In this document: positions 1-11,572 of the stretch, piece by piece
Numbering within the stretch: the first letter of the stretch is position 1
Layout of the letters: every line of letters begins with the position of its first letter
Source: Epiperipatus broadwayi
Taxonomy: Eukaryota; Onychophora; Udeonychophora; Euonychophora; Peripatidae
DNA length: 64,000 nucleotides
Assembly (NCBI GenBank): GCA_028023455.1
Contig: JAQFVV010000042.1
Coordinates: 7,773,922-7,837,921, forward strand
Reading direction: 5' to 3'
The notes under the pieces: generated by a model
The model's database searches: none
What the model was told of the DNA's origin: nothing
What the model saw: only the letters and a program-made list of their open reading frames with translations
Translations under genes and position numbers: made by a program

Positions 1-225
1 TTTCTATTCTCATCAGGGATCAGTGTTTACATCGGTTGATTTTTCAGATCTAGGTAACGGTTTATTTTTATTGGAGTCAACAACATCTTGATCCGTTTTA
101 ACTTCATTGCCTCTATTTTACAAAAATAGGCAATACATTATGCTGTTCAATAGAGAGAGAAATTTAAAATTTATTATTTGTCAAAAATTTTGATTGAGGA
201 TTGGCTGCTACAGGTCTTTTATTTA

Positions 226-915
226 TCAATCAATGTTTTGGAGAATCACTGATGTTAAATGATATATATGTCTTCTGACATGCAGTCCACTTTCAAGTTT
301 AATTACCCATATGACTTCAGATACTTTGTCAACTATGGTGCCAGGTATCCATTTCTCAACCCGTACAGTTTTGCTATCTCTAAATTTCACGAAGGTTGTA
401 TTATACATATCTTCACTAGAAATACTTTTTTTTCTGATTTCTTTTTTATAGGTAAAAGTTTAGATGGATTGAGTATGACATTTTCTACCAAACAGCAACT
501 CTGCAGATATTTTACAGGTTATCACATTAGGGATAAAATGGTGGTAAAAACATAATTTCTATTAGTGTTTCTTTTATATTTGTAAATTTTACTTTTCTCA
601 AGGCAGATTTAAAACTTTGGATTGCCTTTTCTACAAGTTTGTTAGAGTGAGGGTGGTAGGCTGGAGCAAGAATATGACAAATGCCTTTATGTAGTTTTCA
701 AAATCTGCAGAAATAATCCCTGTTCTATTATCAAATACCAAGATTTCAGGATATCCATGAGTGGCAAACATTTCCTGAAGGGCTTTTGTGGTACATTGAG
801 TAGTTGTAGTTTTCACGAGCTTATACTCTGCTCATCTGCTGTACGAATCTATAATTATTAGTATTAAATGTCAATTCAAAGATCCTGCATAATCTGTATG
901 GATATACCTCCATGG
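226..915 (-). pseudogene. Gypsy-type integrase remnant
   Basis: Read from 915 down to 226 across frame changes, the core pattern of a DDE integrase is visible. HTDYAGS carries the first catalytic Asp, IIIDSYSR is the next strand, HGYPEILVFDN carries the second Asp, and HPHSNKLVEKAI carries the catalytic Glu. The piece at 226-408 ends in a KWIPGTI...HVRRHIYHL segment, typical of the C-terminus of gypsy integrases. The Gly expected after the second Asp/Asn is replaced (DNRT rather than DNGT), and several stops break the frame, so no active enzyme is made. Confidence 0.8.
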
Positions 916-1640
916 TTTTTGGTCTCTATCCATGGTTTATAATCTTCCTTTGGTAAATCAGCCACAGATTGGCAATCATGGTAGACTTTGTTTAATTTTG
1001 CTATTTATTTTAGGCCACCACACATATGAAGGTGTGAGCACTTTCATCCATACAACTCCTGGATTTTCTTTATGTAACAACTTTAGCACTTGTTTTTGTC
1101 CTTTCATTTGTATGAGTACTCAATCATTCATTAGGGTACAGCCATTAAAGATTAATAAACTCTGACGAATGTACCAAATTTTCATAGCAATAAAACTTGG
1201 TTGACTTTTTGGCCATCATTCTTAAATCCAATTCTTCAATTTAATATATCCAGGGTCTATTTGTCCCACCAGAAATTTTAGAACTAATTAGATTTTCGAT
1301 AATATTTGTTGTGTCTAACATGTTTACTTTGGTAAATTTCCATTGAACTCTTGCACAATGCATCCGCGTGCATAGTCTCTTTTTCTGTCTTGTAAACTAA
1401 TTCATAGTCATAGATGGTTAATGGGTTATTCCACCTTAAAAGTCTCTGTCTAGCATATTTTGGATGTTTTTATCTTTTCCAAAAATTCCAAGTTAAAGAT
1501 GATGATCCATACATATTGTAAAATTATGTTCATGTACGTATTGATGGAATTTCGTTATTGCAAATATTATAGCTAGGGCTTCCTTATTTAATTGACTATA
1601 ATTTTTTCATCTGATGATAACATATTGGAGGATAAGCAAT
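916..1640 (-). pseudogene. Gypsy RNase H to integrase zinc-finger linker, decayed
   Basis: On the minus strand near 1120-940 a decayed HHCC-type segment can be read: LLHKENPGVVWMKVL followed by YVWWPKINSKI. It resembles the 'LH..HPGI.RMK.LAR.YVWWP' signature upstream of gypsy integrase cores. The rest (about 1120-1640) should be RNase H by position but is too decayed for me to assign residues. It belongs to the relic at 1-2500. Confidence 0.6.
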
Positions 1641-2110
1641 CAGATGTTTGCTTTCACCATACCAATGTAAGATGATCAGCTTCAACTCCAAAAATCTGAA
1701 ACATCTATAGTAATCATCACTTCTAAATCACACTTATAATGCACTAAAAGTTTTTCTGACATTAATAAATTCTTAGCTTTCTGGAATGCAATTTTGTTCT
1801 CTTCATTCCATTTCCAGCATTTTTCCTTATATAATAACTCATACAACAGTGTTAATACATATAATTTACCCAGTAAAAAAACTTTCATAGAAATTTAACA
1901 GTCCCAGAAAATCTTGTAAATCTTTTATATTCTTAAGAGTGGCAGCTTCTTTTTAATTCATTTGTTATTGTTTGATGTTCAAACACATTATCTGTAGTTA
2001 GCTCATGTGCTATAAATTTTGCGATAGCCATTCTGTATCTTATATCCATTTCGCTTAGTCAAATTTTCATAAGATTGTGGTCAACATCCTATATAATAGT
2101 TGATCCAGGA
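1641..2110 (-). pseudogene. Gypsy reverse transcriptase end and RNase H start, decayed
   Basis: Minus-strand text includes LKNIKDLQDFLGLLNFYESF, then YELLYKEKCWKWNEENKIAF and KNLLMSEKLLVHY. This is the standard junction between the thumb of a Ty3/gypsy RT and the RNase H-like domain ('PKNV.ELRSFLGL.NYY..F ... W.W...C..AF...K..L....VL.HYD'). The frame shifts at least once, near 1900. The catalytic YXDD part of RT is not present; the sequence jumps from here to gag. Confidence 0.8.
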
Positions 2111-2136
2111 ATATGTCCTTTAAATCCATTATAAAT

Positions 2137-2455
2137 TCATAATATCTGACTAATATACACAATGCCAGATTGAAACCTTGGTAACTCTCTCAAGGTAGTT
2201 GTTTTCTCATTTGAAAACACAAATGAGCTATCCTTAAGTTTTTTTATTAATTCACTATATAGTAAATCTTCTGGAGTTTTGGGATAGTTTTTGTAGAACA
2301 TTGCTACTGGAAAAAAAAAACAATAGTGTTGAAACTTTAAGCTTATCTTCAATTTTACTGATCCTTATACAATGATCTATGTATTCCACAAATATATTCA
2401 ACACAGAAATTATTGATATCAACTTCATGCATGTTATGAATGGGAGCTGCCATTT
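2137..2455 (-). pseudogene. Gypsy gag N-terminal remnant
   Basis: A plausible gag start codon lies at 2453-2451 on the minus strand (MAAPIHNMHEVD). After frameshifts it continues with ISKIEDKLKVSTLL and then KNYPKTPEDLLYSELIKKL. This follows the pattern of capsid-type gag in K02A2.6-like gypsy elements ('...K...LL...G...Y.LL..L..P..P.D..Y.ELV..L'). The reading frame is broken at least twice. Its close approach to the RT fragment shows an internal deletion of the relic. Confidence 0.6.
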
Positions 2456-2500
2456 TTTCTCTTCCCTTTTTTCATACAAAAGGTATAGTTCATCTTTTTT

Positions 2501-5500
2501 AACTTAATTTTCTATGCAAGTTTTTTTAAAAAACTGTCGTCTGCATTATCTGCCATGTCCATGGAGAGGGAATTTCAGCTGTGTAGGCGAAAATAAATAA
2601 TACACACACAACTTGAATATATTATATTAGCAAGTTTATTTCAGTTTGCTGAAGCATTAATTAACAATGTAACAAATACAATAAAATTATATTACTGACA
2701 ATAATTTATCCCATTTACTTTTGGGAATTGCTAAGGAATATATTTAGTGTGTGAAAATATCTTATTTCATGCACAGCTGATAATTATATAGTTCATTAAT
2801 CTCCAAATAATTTGTTTACTTATTTAATTAAAGTCCATGTGAATTTCCATTTGAATTTAATAGTAAGTAATTTTTTAAAAACTAACTTTGTTCAGCATTG
2901 TTTTCTTTCTTTTGAGAATGCATTGTTTTACTTTTGGCAGCCGTTTTCTCCTCTTGACTGTGATTGACTGCATCAACTGCTGCACACTAAGAATCTCTAA
3001 CTCTTTTTATTAGTTGTACTAATTTACATAATTTACATAGTTTATTTTAACAGTTCCTTTTATAATACATTTTTTCTAGAGTATTCATTTTGGTGAAAAA
3101 AATAACTACTCAGTGCAATGTGCATGAATTAATTAAAACTTTATTTACACACAATTTAAAATATTCAAGTAATTTTGAATTATGATACATCCATGGAAAG
3201 TAAGGGTTGAACTAGGAGAAATACTATGATACTGTGGCACAAATCATAATATTTCCTTTACCACAGTTCTCATTTGGGAAAAGACAGACTAGTTGATAAC
3301 CTTGTTTTAATAGATACCATATTTAACTTTTTTACTAGAAGAAAAACTAGATATTTGCTGTCTAATTTTGTTATTTGAGATATTATGTCTTTTTGTGAAG
3401 CTTACAACAGATTATTTTGGCATATACTGGAATATTTTGATGAATATTGACTTTTGTAGTGATATGTTTGAATGTAATTTTTTAGTTACATTTCTTTATA
3501 TTATAATATCATTAGTATACTTTTATCCACAGGTTTATTGATCTCTCATCTCTGAAAAATATATTATCTTTCAAACTATCATTGTCGAACAATAAAGAAT
3601 TGAGAAACAAAATTAGACAGATAGAATATATTTTTCTCACATTATAAAATTGGTGCAAACCTTCTGCAAAGTATTTTCTATCAAGTCTTTATAGTTTATT
3701 TGTAAAAAAATATATATATATTTTTTTCATTTCTATTCAATTTTATGTCAATAAAATATAATCATGATGACAGTAGTTTTTGTTATTCTATATAATTTCT
3801 ATATTTATGTTCAATTTTTGTTTTAAAAAATGTAATGCTTATGACAGTAATTGCTGTTATTCTATACAATCTCTACATATTGAATCATTTATTAAATGAT
3901 TTATCATTACTTGTAAATATTCAAAGAAAAAACTTGTTCTTTGTAAAGTATTTTACAGTTATATCAATCTATTCTTAGCAGGCTTATGTTCTGAATTGAT
4001 TTAAAATAAATGAACTTTTATGTTATCTATGCATATTTTCATTATCCATAAAAAGTGAATGTTAGTATTAATATTGCTTTTTATATGTAGTTTTTTGTAT
4101 ATTATTTCTTTTTTAAAAATCTTAGAGAAATTATTAAAAATTTTTGTATTTATGTAGAAAAGTTTAACTTAATGCAAGTTTCAAATTTACCATAAAAATG
4201 GTAGTAAAGCATTTAAAGGAATTTAATTAATTTTGGGATTTTGTGAGTCTTGGTAAGTTTTTGGATATCTTTAAATGTTAATGTCGGTTTTGAAGTTTCA
4301 AAATGTCAATAAAATTAGCTTTATTGTTCAATAACATATTTTTATCTTAGAGTTTGATATTTGTATTTCTTTTTTATTTTATATAGTTGTATTTGTAATC
4401 AGTAATAATGAACTCTGTGGAAAGAGCTAATTATTTTTACCATGAAAATAATTGATATTTAGAAAATTGCAATGCAAATTAAAAGTAAAAATAAACCATG
4501 GGACTGACACCTTTAGGAGTATGATATTTCTTTCATCAATAATTGAAGGTTACATTATATTTATAATTATATGGTCATCACCTTTTTAGTTGTCTGACCA
4601 GATTAAAAAGAGACCTTTATACTTCTTATTAAAATATGAGATATCAATTTACCATATAATTAGTAATCAATTTATTGATTAATAATTGAATAGCTAAATG
4701 GGTTGGCTATATGCCAAGTGTGTAAAAAGAAAATATCATCTTTAGCTGGTTAAATATATTTTAAATTTCATCTGGATTCAGATTTCATTCAGGTCATGTA
4801 TTTTGAAAATGAATGAACTAATCTATCCATAAAAATTATTTATTTATAAATTGGTTTTAATTATATTAATGATTTCCAAAGTAGGTGATACAATCCCCTG
4901 GAGAGTGCTTGAATAACATGGGGAGGGAATTTATTTGGAGACATTGAAATAAAGTTATAAGGATGGTGGAAGCATAAAGAAAGAAAAAAAGAAAATTTTG
5001 AATAACATTTCATACATATTCCATCGGTTGTGTCATAGTGATTATTGTATTTTCCATATAAACACAAAAGGTGAAGTATAACTGATCAGTGATTAAATAT
5101 GTTTGCAGGTCTTAAGCATTGCCAGGTGACTATTATATAGAAGTGTGGATGTAATGACTTATTTACAGTATGATATTAATAATAGGTGATATAAATAAAA
5201 TCTAATTTAAATTATTTCTGGAACAATGAAGCAAATGCAATAAGTATGAATATTTGATTCCTTTAATCTTTGTGGAACATATACCAAGTAAATTGTATTG
5301 TTGTTGTTTTAATAAAATAATTTATATGTATTTTATCCATTTACTTATATATCTATCTTACATTTCTATATCTTCTAGTGCTTACGATGAATAAAGTTTT
5401 AACAGACTTGTATCAGTACAATACTATTTTGTTTAGTCAAAATATTTGGCATATTTTTAATTACATTATTCATAAAAATAGGGGAATGAAATTGTAATAA

Positions 5501-6133
5501 AACTATTAATCATTAATATCTATCAATTTATCTGTGTGAATTGGTAAACAAAGCATATGTTAATAAGGACAAATTATTTAAATAAAGATTCACTAAATTA
5601 AAACTATTAATTGATTTTTAATGGCATACTGATAACTTTTTTAAAATTAATATTTCTTGATAAATTTAGTTTGATATTTGACATTTTAATATTAATACAT
5701 AGATTTAATGCTGAATAAAGAGCAAAATCCAATTTATTGGTAAAGATTTTAAATCTGGCAAGAGGAAGTGCTCTTTTTTACATATATAAATTTATTTATT
5801 TTTGATAATTTTATATTTGTACTATGATAAGGAAACACATAAATTTTATTTTTTTATTCAGATGTCACAGTTCACCCATCCTCCAATAGACAATATAGTA
5901 TTAAACATTTGAACTATAGCTTTATTCAGTCACCTACAAATAAGTTTCAAATGTGATTGAGTATTTGTCAAAAAGTTTTATTAAATGAAACTCTGAAGAC
6001 CACAAGAATATTTGACAAAAGTGTACGCTGATAAGAAAGAAAAGCACTTTAACTTTTTTTTTAGAACAGTCAAGATTAGAAAAGCTCTTTTCAATAGCAA
6101 ACTAACAAAATGATATGTTGCGTGGTTTTTACA
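2501..6133. other. AT-rich DNA without recognisable gene
   Basis: I see no ORF with protein-like composition on either strand and no RNA gene here. A decayed tandem duplication of about 90 bp lies at 3725-3890: both copies carry a 'gacagta..t..tgttattctata' core. A tract of AT dinucleotides lies at 3712-3722. The rest is unremarkable intergenic sequence. Confidence 0.7.
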
Positions 6134-8590
6134 ATATATCATTCATCATCATTATCATTTTCATTCTATTGTAAGTTGAATGTCTCTCCAAGTTTTATTT
6201 AGTTTTTCTATTTCATAGTCTCTCCTCTACATGCTACCAACTAACTTTCTTATTTTATCTTTCCATCTCATATGTAGTTTTTTTTTAACTGATATTATAA
6301 TCTCTTCGAATTCAGTTTAAAACTTGAGCTGCCATTTATTATCATCTTTTCAAATAATATGTCAAGCTCTGGAATTTTGATAAATATTCTTTAGAATGCG
6401 AGGATATTATGGCTTCAAACTTTTAATCACTGTGATAATACTTAATAGAATCAAATGCCTTTTTTAATTTATAAAACCAAAGCATAATGGCAATTACTCA
6501 TTGGTACTCAGTACTTGAATACAATCCATTGTGCTAAAACTATTTTTAAACCCAGCTTTTTTTTGATTGGTTTGTATCCAAAGTTTGGTGTAAATGAATT
6601 GTAATTTTCTTGATAAAGATTTTGTAAAGAACTGATAGAATACTTATAGGTCTGAAATTTCTAATATCTTCTTTATCACTTTTCTTGATTTACTTTTGCA
6701 GTCATCCAATCATCTGTATCATTTAGACATTTGATATATAGCTGTGCTAACCATTTTTTTATTTTTTCATCTGCTTTTTTAAAAATATTAATAATAATTT
6801 TATCATTTAGATTTAATTGCATATATTATCTTTTTATTTAAAATGCTTGGCAGTTTTGAAGACAGAGTAATTGTAATTGTTATTTTGTTTTTTTTATTTT
6901 TTATTGCTATATATTTCTCTGAAGAAATCTTTCATACATTTCATGATATCTTCCTTGCTTTTAATAATAGTTATATTTTTTTATTATTGCTCAAATAACA
7001 AATTCTAATACCAAGATATTCTTTAAAAGTTTTTTGAAACATTTATTCTCTTCTATATCTTTTCTTGCTAATCCACAATTATATATTTTTATACCTTTAT
7101 TAACTTTTTTTTTGTAACATTTTACAAAACTTCAAATATTCACTTTTTAATGAATCATTTTTAAATATTTTCAGATTCCTTGTTTACTTCATACATTCTT
7201 CTGTCTCATTTTAAAATGTACAGATAAATTGCTGCTATTTCATACTAGCTATCTATCTTTGTCACAGATTTTAGTAGAAAATTCTTAGTGATCACAGTTA
7301 AGTTTAAATCATCTTCAAAGTCTGTCACTACTTTAACCAGTTAGCAAATTCTATTTTAAATTCATTGAAATATTTCTGGAAATTAAGAATATGAGCTGTC
7401 AACAGTATTTTTTTAAAATAAATTTTCTTTCTAACTTTGCATTCACATGTATCTTGCATTCCACCAATCAATTATCATTTCCTCTGTTGAATTTATCAAG
7501 AACATTAACAATTCTGAATTATATATTTTCTGTCAGTCAAAATATAATCCAATTCTCCTGTACTTTCATTTGGATGCTTCTATGTCCATTTCTCTATAAT
7601 TTTGTTTTCCACACGAAGTATTCATAATATGCAATTTTTCTTTTTCTGAAAATTTCAAAAGCATGTGCCCTCTCTTATTTCTGTCATTATAGCCAAATTT
7701 ACCCATAACATATTAGTTTTCAATTGTTTTTCAATTCTAGCATTAAAATCTCACATAATAATTTTAAAATATTATTTAATGTGATAAAAATCATTTTGTA
7801 TACCCTTATGAAAATTCTATAACTTTTTAATCAGAATGGAACAGGCAAAACTCTCTATATATATTGCCACTCAGTGCAAGCCAGAGTAATCAAATGGTGT
7901 AAAGAAATGGTGATCATGTGATGTTTATTGGCTTAATCAGAATGAAAAGTTAAAGGAGAGTAAACCTGAATTATCTGCATTTGGTATTTTCCATTACTCT
8001 TATATCATCCATTTCCACCATGTTATTCATTCACTATTTATTTATAATGTGTTTTATTCTATTTGTGCTTTCAATAATTGTGCATTTGTTGTAAAGTACA
8101 TGTCCATTTTTCAAACCACTTGTCTCATTTTTTTTTCTAACTTCATAAAGTTCAATAATATCTCATTTAATATTGCATTTTTTTTTAAAAATTCACACAC
8201 TCTTTCTTCAATTGAAAATTATCTGCATTTGTAAATAGCTAATAAAAAGTCATCATTGAATGGCAACCCCAGTTCACATTCGAGAGAATCTTAAGTATCC
8301 TTTTGCCTTTGACCACCAACTGCTACCTTGGCTCATGATTTTACAGTCTTTTGTGAATAAAGGACAATTTACTTTTTTCTGTCATGATTGTAAATGTTTA
8401 ATAAAAAAAATTATTTACACACACAATCTTTTATTCTGCTTTTAAGAAAACCCAACTATTGTTTCCAGTTAAAACTATCAGGCAACTCAGAAGAAAGAGC
8501 ATGAAATTCACGTGTAAAAAGCCAATAAACTCATCAAATGCATATTACTAAGCATCCATCCATATTCATTTATCATATGAAAAAAAGACA
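6134..8590 (-). mobile_element. RTE-type LINE, copy A, decayed
   Basis: This stretch aligns by eye, in the same order and orientation, with the better preserved RTE copy at 40006-43365. It starts with the 'catcatcat' 3' tail region and runs through RT, endonuclease and the 5' region; 8500-8585 still resembles 43140-43210. It has lost part of RT: sequence jumps near 6370-6400 from the equivalent of about 40220 to about 40980. Stops and indels are dense, so it is the oldest RTE copy here. The endonuclease portion (7391-8250) is the most recognisable. A 94-bp insertion with a 12-bp duplication lies at 7839-7932. Confidence 0.85.
7839..7932 (+). mobile_element. Short hairpin-family insertion (minimal copy) inside RTE copy A
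   Basis: The insert starts with the family head 'acaggcaaaactctctat' and ends with the tail 'gtgatcatgtgatgtttat'. It is flanked by an exact 12-bp direct repeat, ttaatcagaatg, at 7827-7838 and 7933-7944. Removing the insert and one repeat restores a sequence that continues the match to RTE copy C near 42550, so this is a true insertion with a target-site duplication. It lacks the central part found in the copies at 18656 and 37481. Confidence 0.8.
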
Positions 8591-8773
8591 GAAATGCTTT
8601 CTATAGTCCAAATTTAATTACTGATTGCTAAATCAAGAAAATTATTATTGGCAATGAAATAATTGTACTGGCTATGAATGAGATAATATGTACTATGCTG
8701 TACAGGTCAGCATTTAATATCATCAAGAAAATTTCTTTCAGCAATAATACAGCGTGAAAACATAATTAATGAA

Positions 8774-8968
8774 ATGGCTCAAAATGTTGAAGACTCATTA
8801 TATGAATATTTAAAAACATTTCAATTCTCTATAGCCAGAAAAGGAGAGTTATTATTTATTAAAAGTTTGCAAATTGATATTTCCAGAGAACTGATATTTC
8901 ATGCACTGGTGGAAAAATTTTTAAAGAAAACAAAACGGCTCAGTAGTATTTTGTCTAGCCGCTTGTGA
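8774..8968 (+). pseudogene. hAT/ZBED transposase N-half fragment (64 codons)
   Basis: This open stretch carries NVEDSLYEYLKTFQFSIAR, matching the 'ia.n....L......F..fSLALDES' part of ZBED/SCAND3-like transposases. It then has FIKSLQIDISRELIFHALV, matching 'FC..L...T.g.dif'. The 'LALDEST' part, where a catalytic Asp is expected, is replaced by unrelated residues, so it is inactive. The ORF ends at a stop within a region that should continue toward the insertion domain. Confidence 0.7.
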
Positions 8969-9499
8969 TGCACAATAATTATAGACTGTTATAGAGTTTT
9001 GTTTTGTTTTTCTTTGCATTTTTACACATCTTGTATGCTATATTATTCATCACTAACATCTAATTGCAATAATATCAATGAACATTTACCAAAGTCATTA
9101 TATCCTTAAAGCAATCAACTAAATCAGAAGCAATTCAATGGATACTAGATTGTTTTGATCAGCTTTGCATTGAGAATGATGAAGATTCTTACATAAGTTC
9201 ATAGGCTATCAAGAAATTCCTAAGATACTTGTTTGGATTGCTTTTATGAACTCTTTGATTCAATGCTATAGTTTCTAGACATCAATGGTTATATTTTATA
9301 AGACAATTTTAGCTTAATTGACAGTCTTGTTCAATAAATTTAATAAAACAAATTACAGATCTGAGAGGACAAGCTGAATTTAATCAAAACAAAATTGCTA
9401 TTTTCACATTATGGCAAATCTTTTTCTATACAAATAAAATTTAGAGTGAGGGAAATTCAATCAATTTTCAAATTTATCAACACTAGAAAAAACATGATA

Positions 9500-9890
9500 A
9501 AGATCTACTTATCTATTGTCAACACTTTATTCTGACTTCAATCAATGATTTGAAGGTATTCTTAATAAAAACATACTGAATTAGGTTTTGGATCCATTTT
9601 CAAGTTTAAACAAGAAGAATCTTCGAAATTGCAAGAACTGATAGAAATAATAAGAAATGAGAAATTTAAATTCAAAGAAGGAGCCAGTAGTTCTGGCTGT
9701 AAAAGCAGATGTCTTAACTTTGTCTGGATTATGAACTACATTTCTTTCATCACATTTAATGGAATATGGGTTCAGTGCAGTCACAAATCTTTTAACTTAA
9801 AAAATAAATAAATTGATTGTATTAATGATTTAAGAATGCTGCTGACAAAAATAAAGCCAAATATTAATAAACTGATATTAGACACAAGGT
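9500..9890 (+). pseudogene. hAT C-terminal dimerisation domain remnant
   Basis: With two or three frame changes the plus strand reads LQELIEIIRNEKFKFKEGAS (9627-9690), then the hATC block ending in GFSAVTNLLT (about 9769-9798), then LLTKIKPN (about 9840-9870). These match, in order, the conserved tail of ZBED/SCAND3-like proteins ('L.eELIEI....ELK..F....FW', 'FPSSYLVERGFSAVTNLLTKKRN', 'DLRL.LT...P'). The conserved Trp of the first block is lost. An in-frame stop follows NLLT. Confidence 0.75.
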
Positions 9891-10048
9891 TAATTTTTTC
9901 ATCAATATTATTTTTACTGTTATTCATGATTTTTATTTTAATACTATTCTTTATCTTAATTTTCTTTGTTTAATGTGAAAATTACTATGTGATTTTTCAA
10001 AAAAATAATTTTATAATTTCAAGTTGTTTTTTTTTCTCATGTGTCATA

Positions 10049-10128
10049 GCATCAGCCAGGAAGCGAACCCACTAACCCGGGACAATTGTTTGTAAAGCAG
10101 CTGTCACTGACCTCTCGACCACCAATAT
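10049..10128 (-). repeat. Degenerate tRNA-like sequence (SINE head or tRNA pseudogene)
   Basis: On the minus strand a box-A-like stretch (tggtcgagaggtcagtg) is followed by ctgctttacaaacaa and then a box-B-like ggttcgcttcc. The middle resembles the anticodon arm of a valine (TAC) tRNA. The T-stem pairs poorly and the acceptor stem does not close, so it is not a functional tRNA. Spacing of the A and B boxes fits an RNA polymerase III promoter of a tRNA-derived SINE. No tail or TSD was found. Confidence 0.45.
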
Positions 10129-10255
10129 TAGACTTTTTATTTAAAACATCTTTCATTACTATATAGGTAGAAATATAAATATATAAAAAAATGTAAATTT
10201 GTCACTGCATCTTGTGGTTTGTTACTTAAATAAAATTGATTTTAAGGAGTCCCTA

Positions 10256-10442
10256 CAGGACCGGATTTAGATGAAAAGAGGCCCTAGGCTATTCCACTTA
10301 TGAGGCCCTTTCACCTCCCATATATATCATTACTGTGATATATAACAATATGTTAAATGAAACATGTTGTTATTGGTAGGCCCCTCTTGATCTTGAGGCC
10401 CTAAGCTGAAGCCTAATTAGCTTATAGGAAAATCCGGCCCTG
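10256..10442. mobile_element. hAT-type MITE, 187 bp, with 8-bp target duplication
   Basis: The ends are inverted: caggaccggatttag on the left and, reversed, cagggccggattttcc on the right. CAGGG-type ends with 8-bp duplications are characteristic of hAT elements. The flanks are agtcccta (10248-10255) and agtccctg (10443-10450), an 8-bp duplication with one mismatch. There is no coding capacity; internally the repeated motif aggccct occurs several times in both orientations. It is non-autonomous and would need a hAT transposase in trans. Confidence 0.8.
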
Positions 10443-10450
10443 AGTCCCTG

Positions 10451-11297
10451 AGTAATTTTTTTTTTCTATAAAGGAGGGCAGTAGGCCAAATATAGTTGGA
10501 AATCTCTTAATTATATGGATTGCATTTTTGAATTTGAGTGAAAATAGTATTATATTGTCTTTTTTCCTTTTAATACTTATTATTTTACTAACAACACATA
10601 ATATTTACAGAGTTAGCCTCAAATCTTGAAACACTTATTGATATTTATGTACAGAATTTTTATCATTAAAGAGTAAATAAATAAGGTTATATAAATAACA
10701 ATATCACAATATAAAATATTAATTACTTTGATCTCTTATGTATATATAAAGTAAATTCTGTTTTACAGCTAACTTCATTATATTTATGTTTTTTATGTGA
10801 CAGTGTGTGCACACATGTTAAAATTTTACTATTATCCTTTTTCCCTAATTGCGTAAAAGAAGTATAACTTCAAAAAAACACAACACATCAATAGCATGTC
10901 ATGTCAAACAGTATGAGTTTACAACAACAGCATTTGGGGACAACTAATACCATACTACTAATACAACTAAGACACTGATGGAAGCATGATTATAATAGCC
11001 AGTGAGTGTAACCAGTTTAGCAAATTTCTCACTAGCAAGATTTTAAAAACTAAACTAACTTTTTATTTATTTTCTTTAATTTTAAAATTTAATTTATTTT
11101 CATTATTTCAATATGTGTGCCCATGGGCTCAAGGTTGAGAACCCGGCTCTGAAGGGAGGGTATTTAATATAGAGTAAAACTTTTTAGGAGCTGTAAATAA
11201 AATGTTATGTTTATAGCCTGCATTGTCCAAGTCTTTTATGAATATTTCAATATTATTATTTTGATCCACTTGCATAACATTTGATTTCTATTAAAGT
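10451..11297. other. AT-rich DNA; possible hAT terminus at 11133-11151
   Basis: No gene is seen. At 11133-11151 the sequence ggttgagaacccggctctg, reversed, starts cagagccgggttctcaacc, which resembles the CAG..GGTTCTCAACC ends of many hAT elements. The matching left end was not found. If it is real, it could be the right terminus of the transposase relic at 8630-9900, but that link is inference. Confidence 0.4.
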
Positions 11298-11311
11298 ATA
11301 GTTTGTCTCTA

Positions 11312-11558
11312 GACCAGGCCCTCCAGATTGTTTACAAAGTTAGCTACAATGAGCCTAATTGCAAGGCAATATACTATGGGAAATCATGCGCTAACAGCAC
11401 CACTAGGGCTAATATATGTTTTCTTGTGTAAAGAAAAATTCCAATGTGAAGTCAGTATTTCCGGAGCATGAAATGGAATCTGGCCCTATTGATGATCCAT
11501 ATAATATTAAAATAGTGTGTGCAGAATGCAACAATCAGAAAAGAAAATTTAAAGAGGC
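11312..11558. mobile_element. Unclassified 247-bp insertion with 14-bp direct repeats
   Basis: The 14-bp sequence atagtttgtctcta occurs exactly at 11298-11311 and 11559-11572, bracketing 247 bp. The insert has weakly inverted ends (ccaggccctccagatt against aatctggcccta). It is locally richer in G+C than its surroundings. Exact repeats of this length suggest a retroposon-like target duplication. No tRNA-like promoter or A-tail is obvious, so the class stays open. Confidence 0.45.
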
Positions 11559-11572
11559 ATAGTTTGTCTCTA

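Larger units (their letters stand above)
1..2500 (-). mobile_element. Ty3/gypsy retrotransposon relic (gag-pol, internally deleted)
   Basis: On the minus strand the domain order gag, RT end/RNase H, integrase zinc-binding region, integrase core and integrase C-terminus can be followed across several frames with many stops and frameshifts. This is the gag-pol order of Ty3/gypsy elements, and the style of the motifs resembles the K02A2.6-like group. Protease and most of RT are absent: gag similarity ends near 2137 and RT similarity starts near 2110. The integrase tail runs toward the left window edge and no LTR is visible. The element is dead and old. The family call is by motif recognition only. 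Confidence 0.8.
8630..9900 (+). mobile_element. hAT/ZBED-type transposase relic
   Basis: Fragments in several plus-strand frames follow the order of the ZBED5/SCAND3-like and GTF2I-repeat-like hAT transposase proteins. An upstream segment ends ISFSNNTA and runs into INEMAQNVEDSLYEYLKTF. A middle part reads ELLFIKSLQIDISRELIF. The C-terminal hAT dimerisation region includes LMEYGFSAVTNLLT and then LLTKIKPNINKLI. The segment between the halves (about 8970-9480) is badly decayed. Stops and frameshifts are frequent, so it is a dead element. The neighbouring MITE at 10256 and a possible terminus at 11133 are also hAT-like, but I cannot show that they belong to it. Confidence 0.75.
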
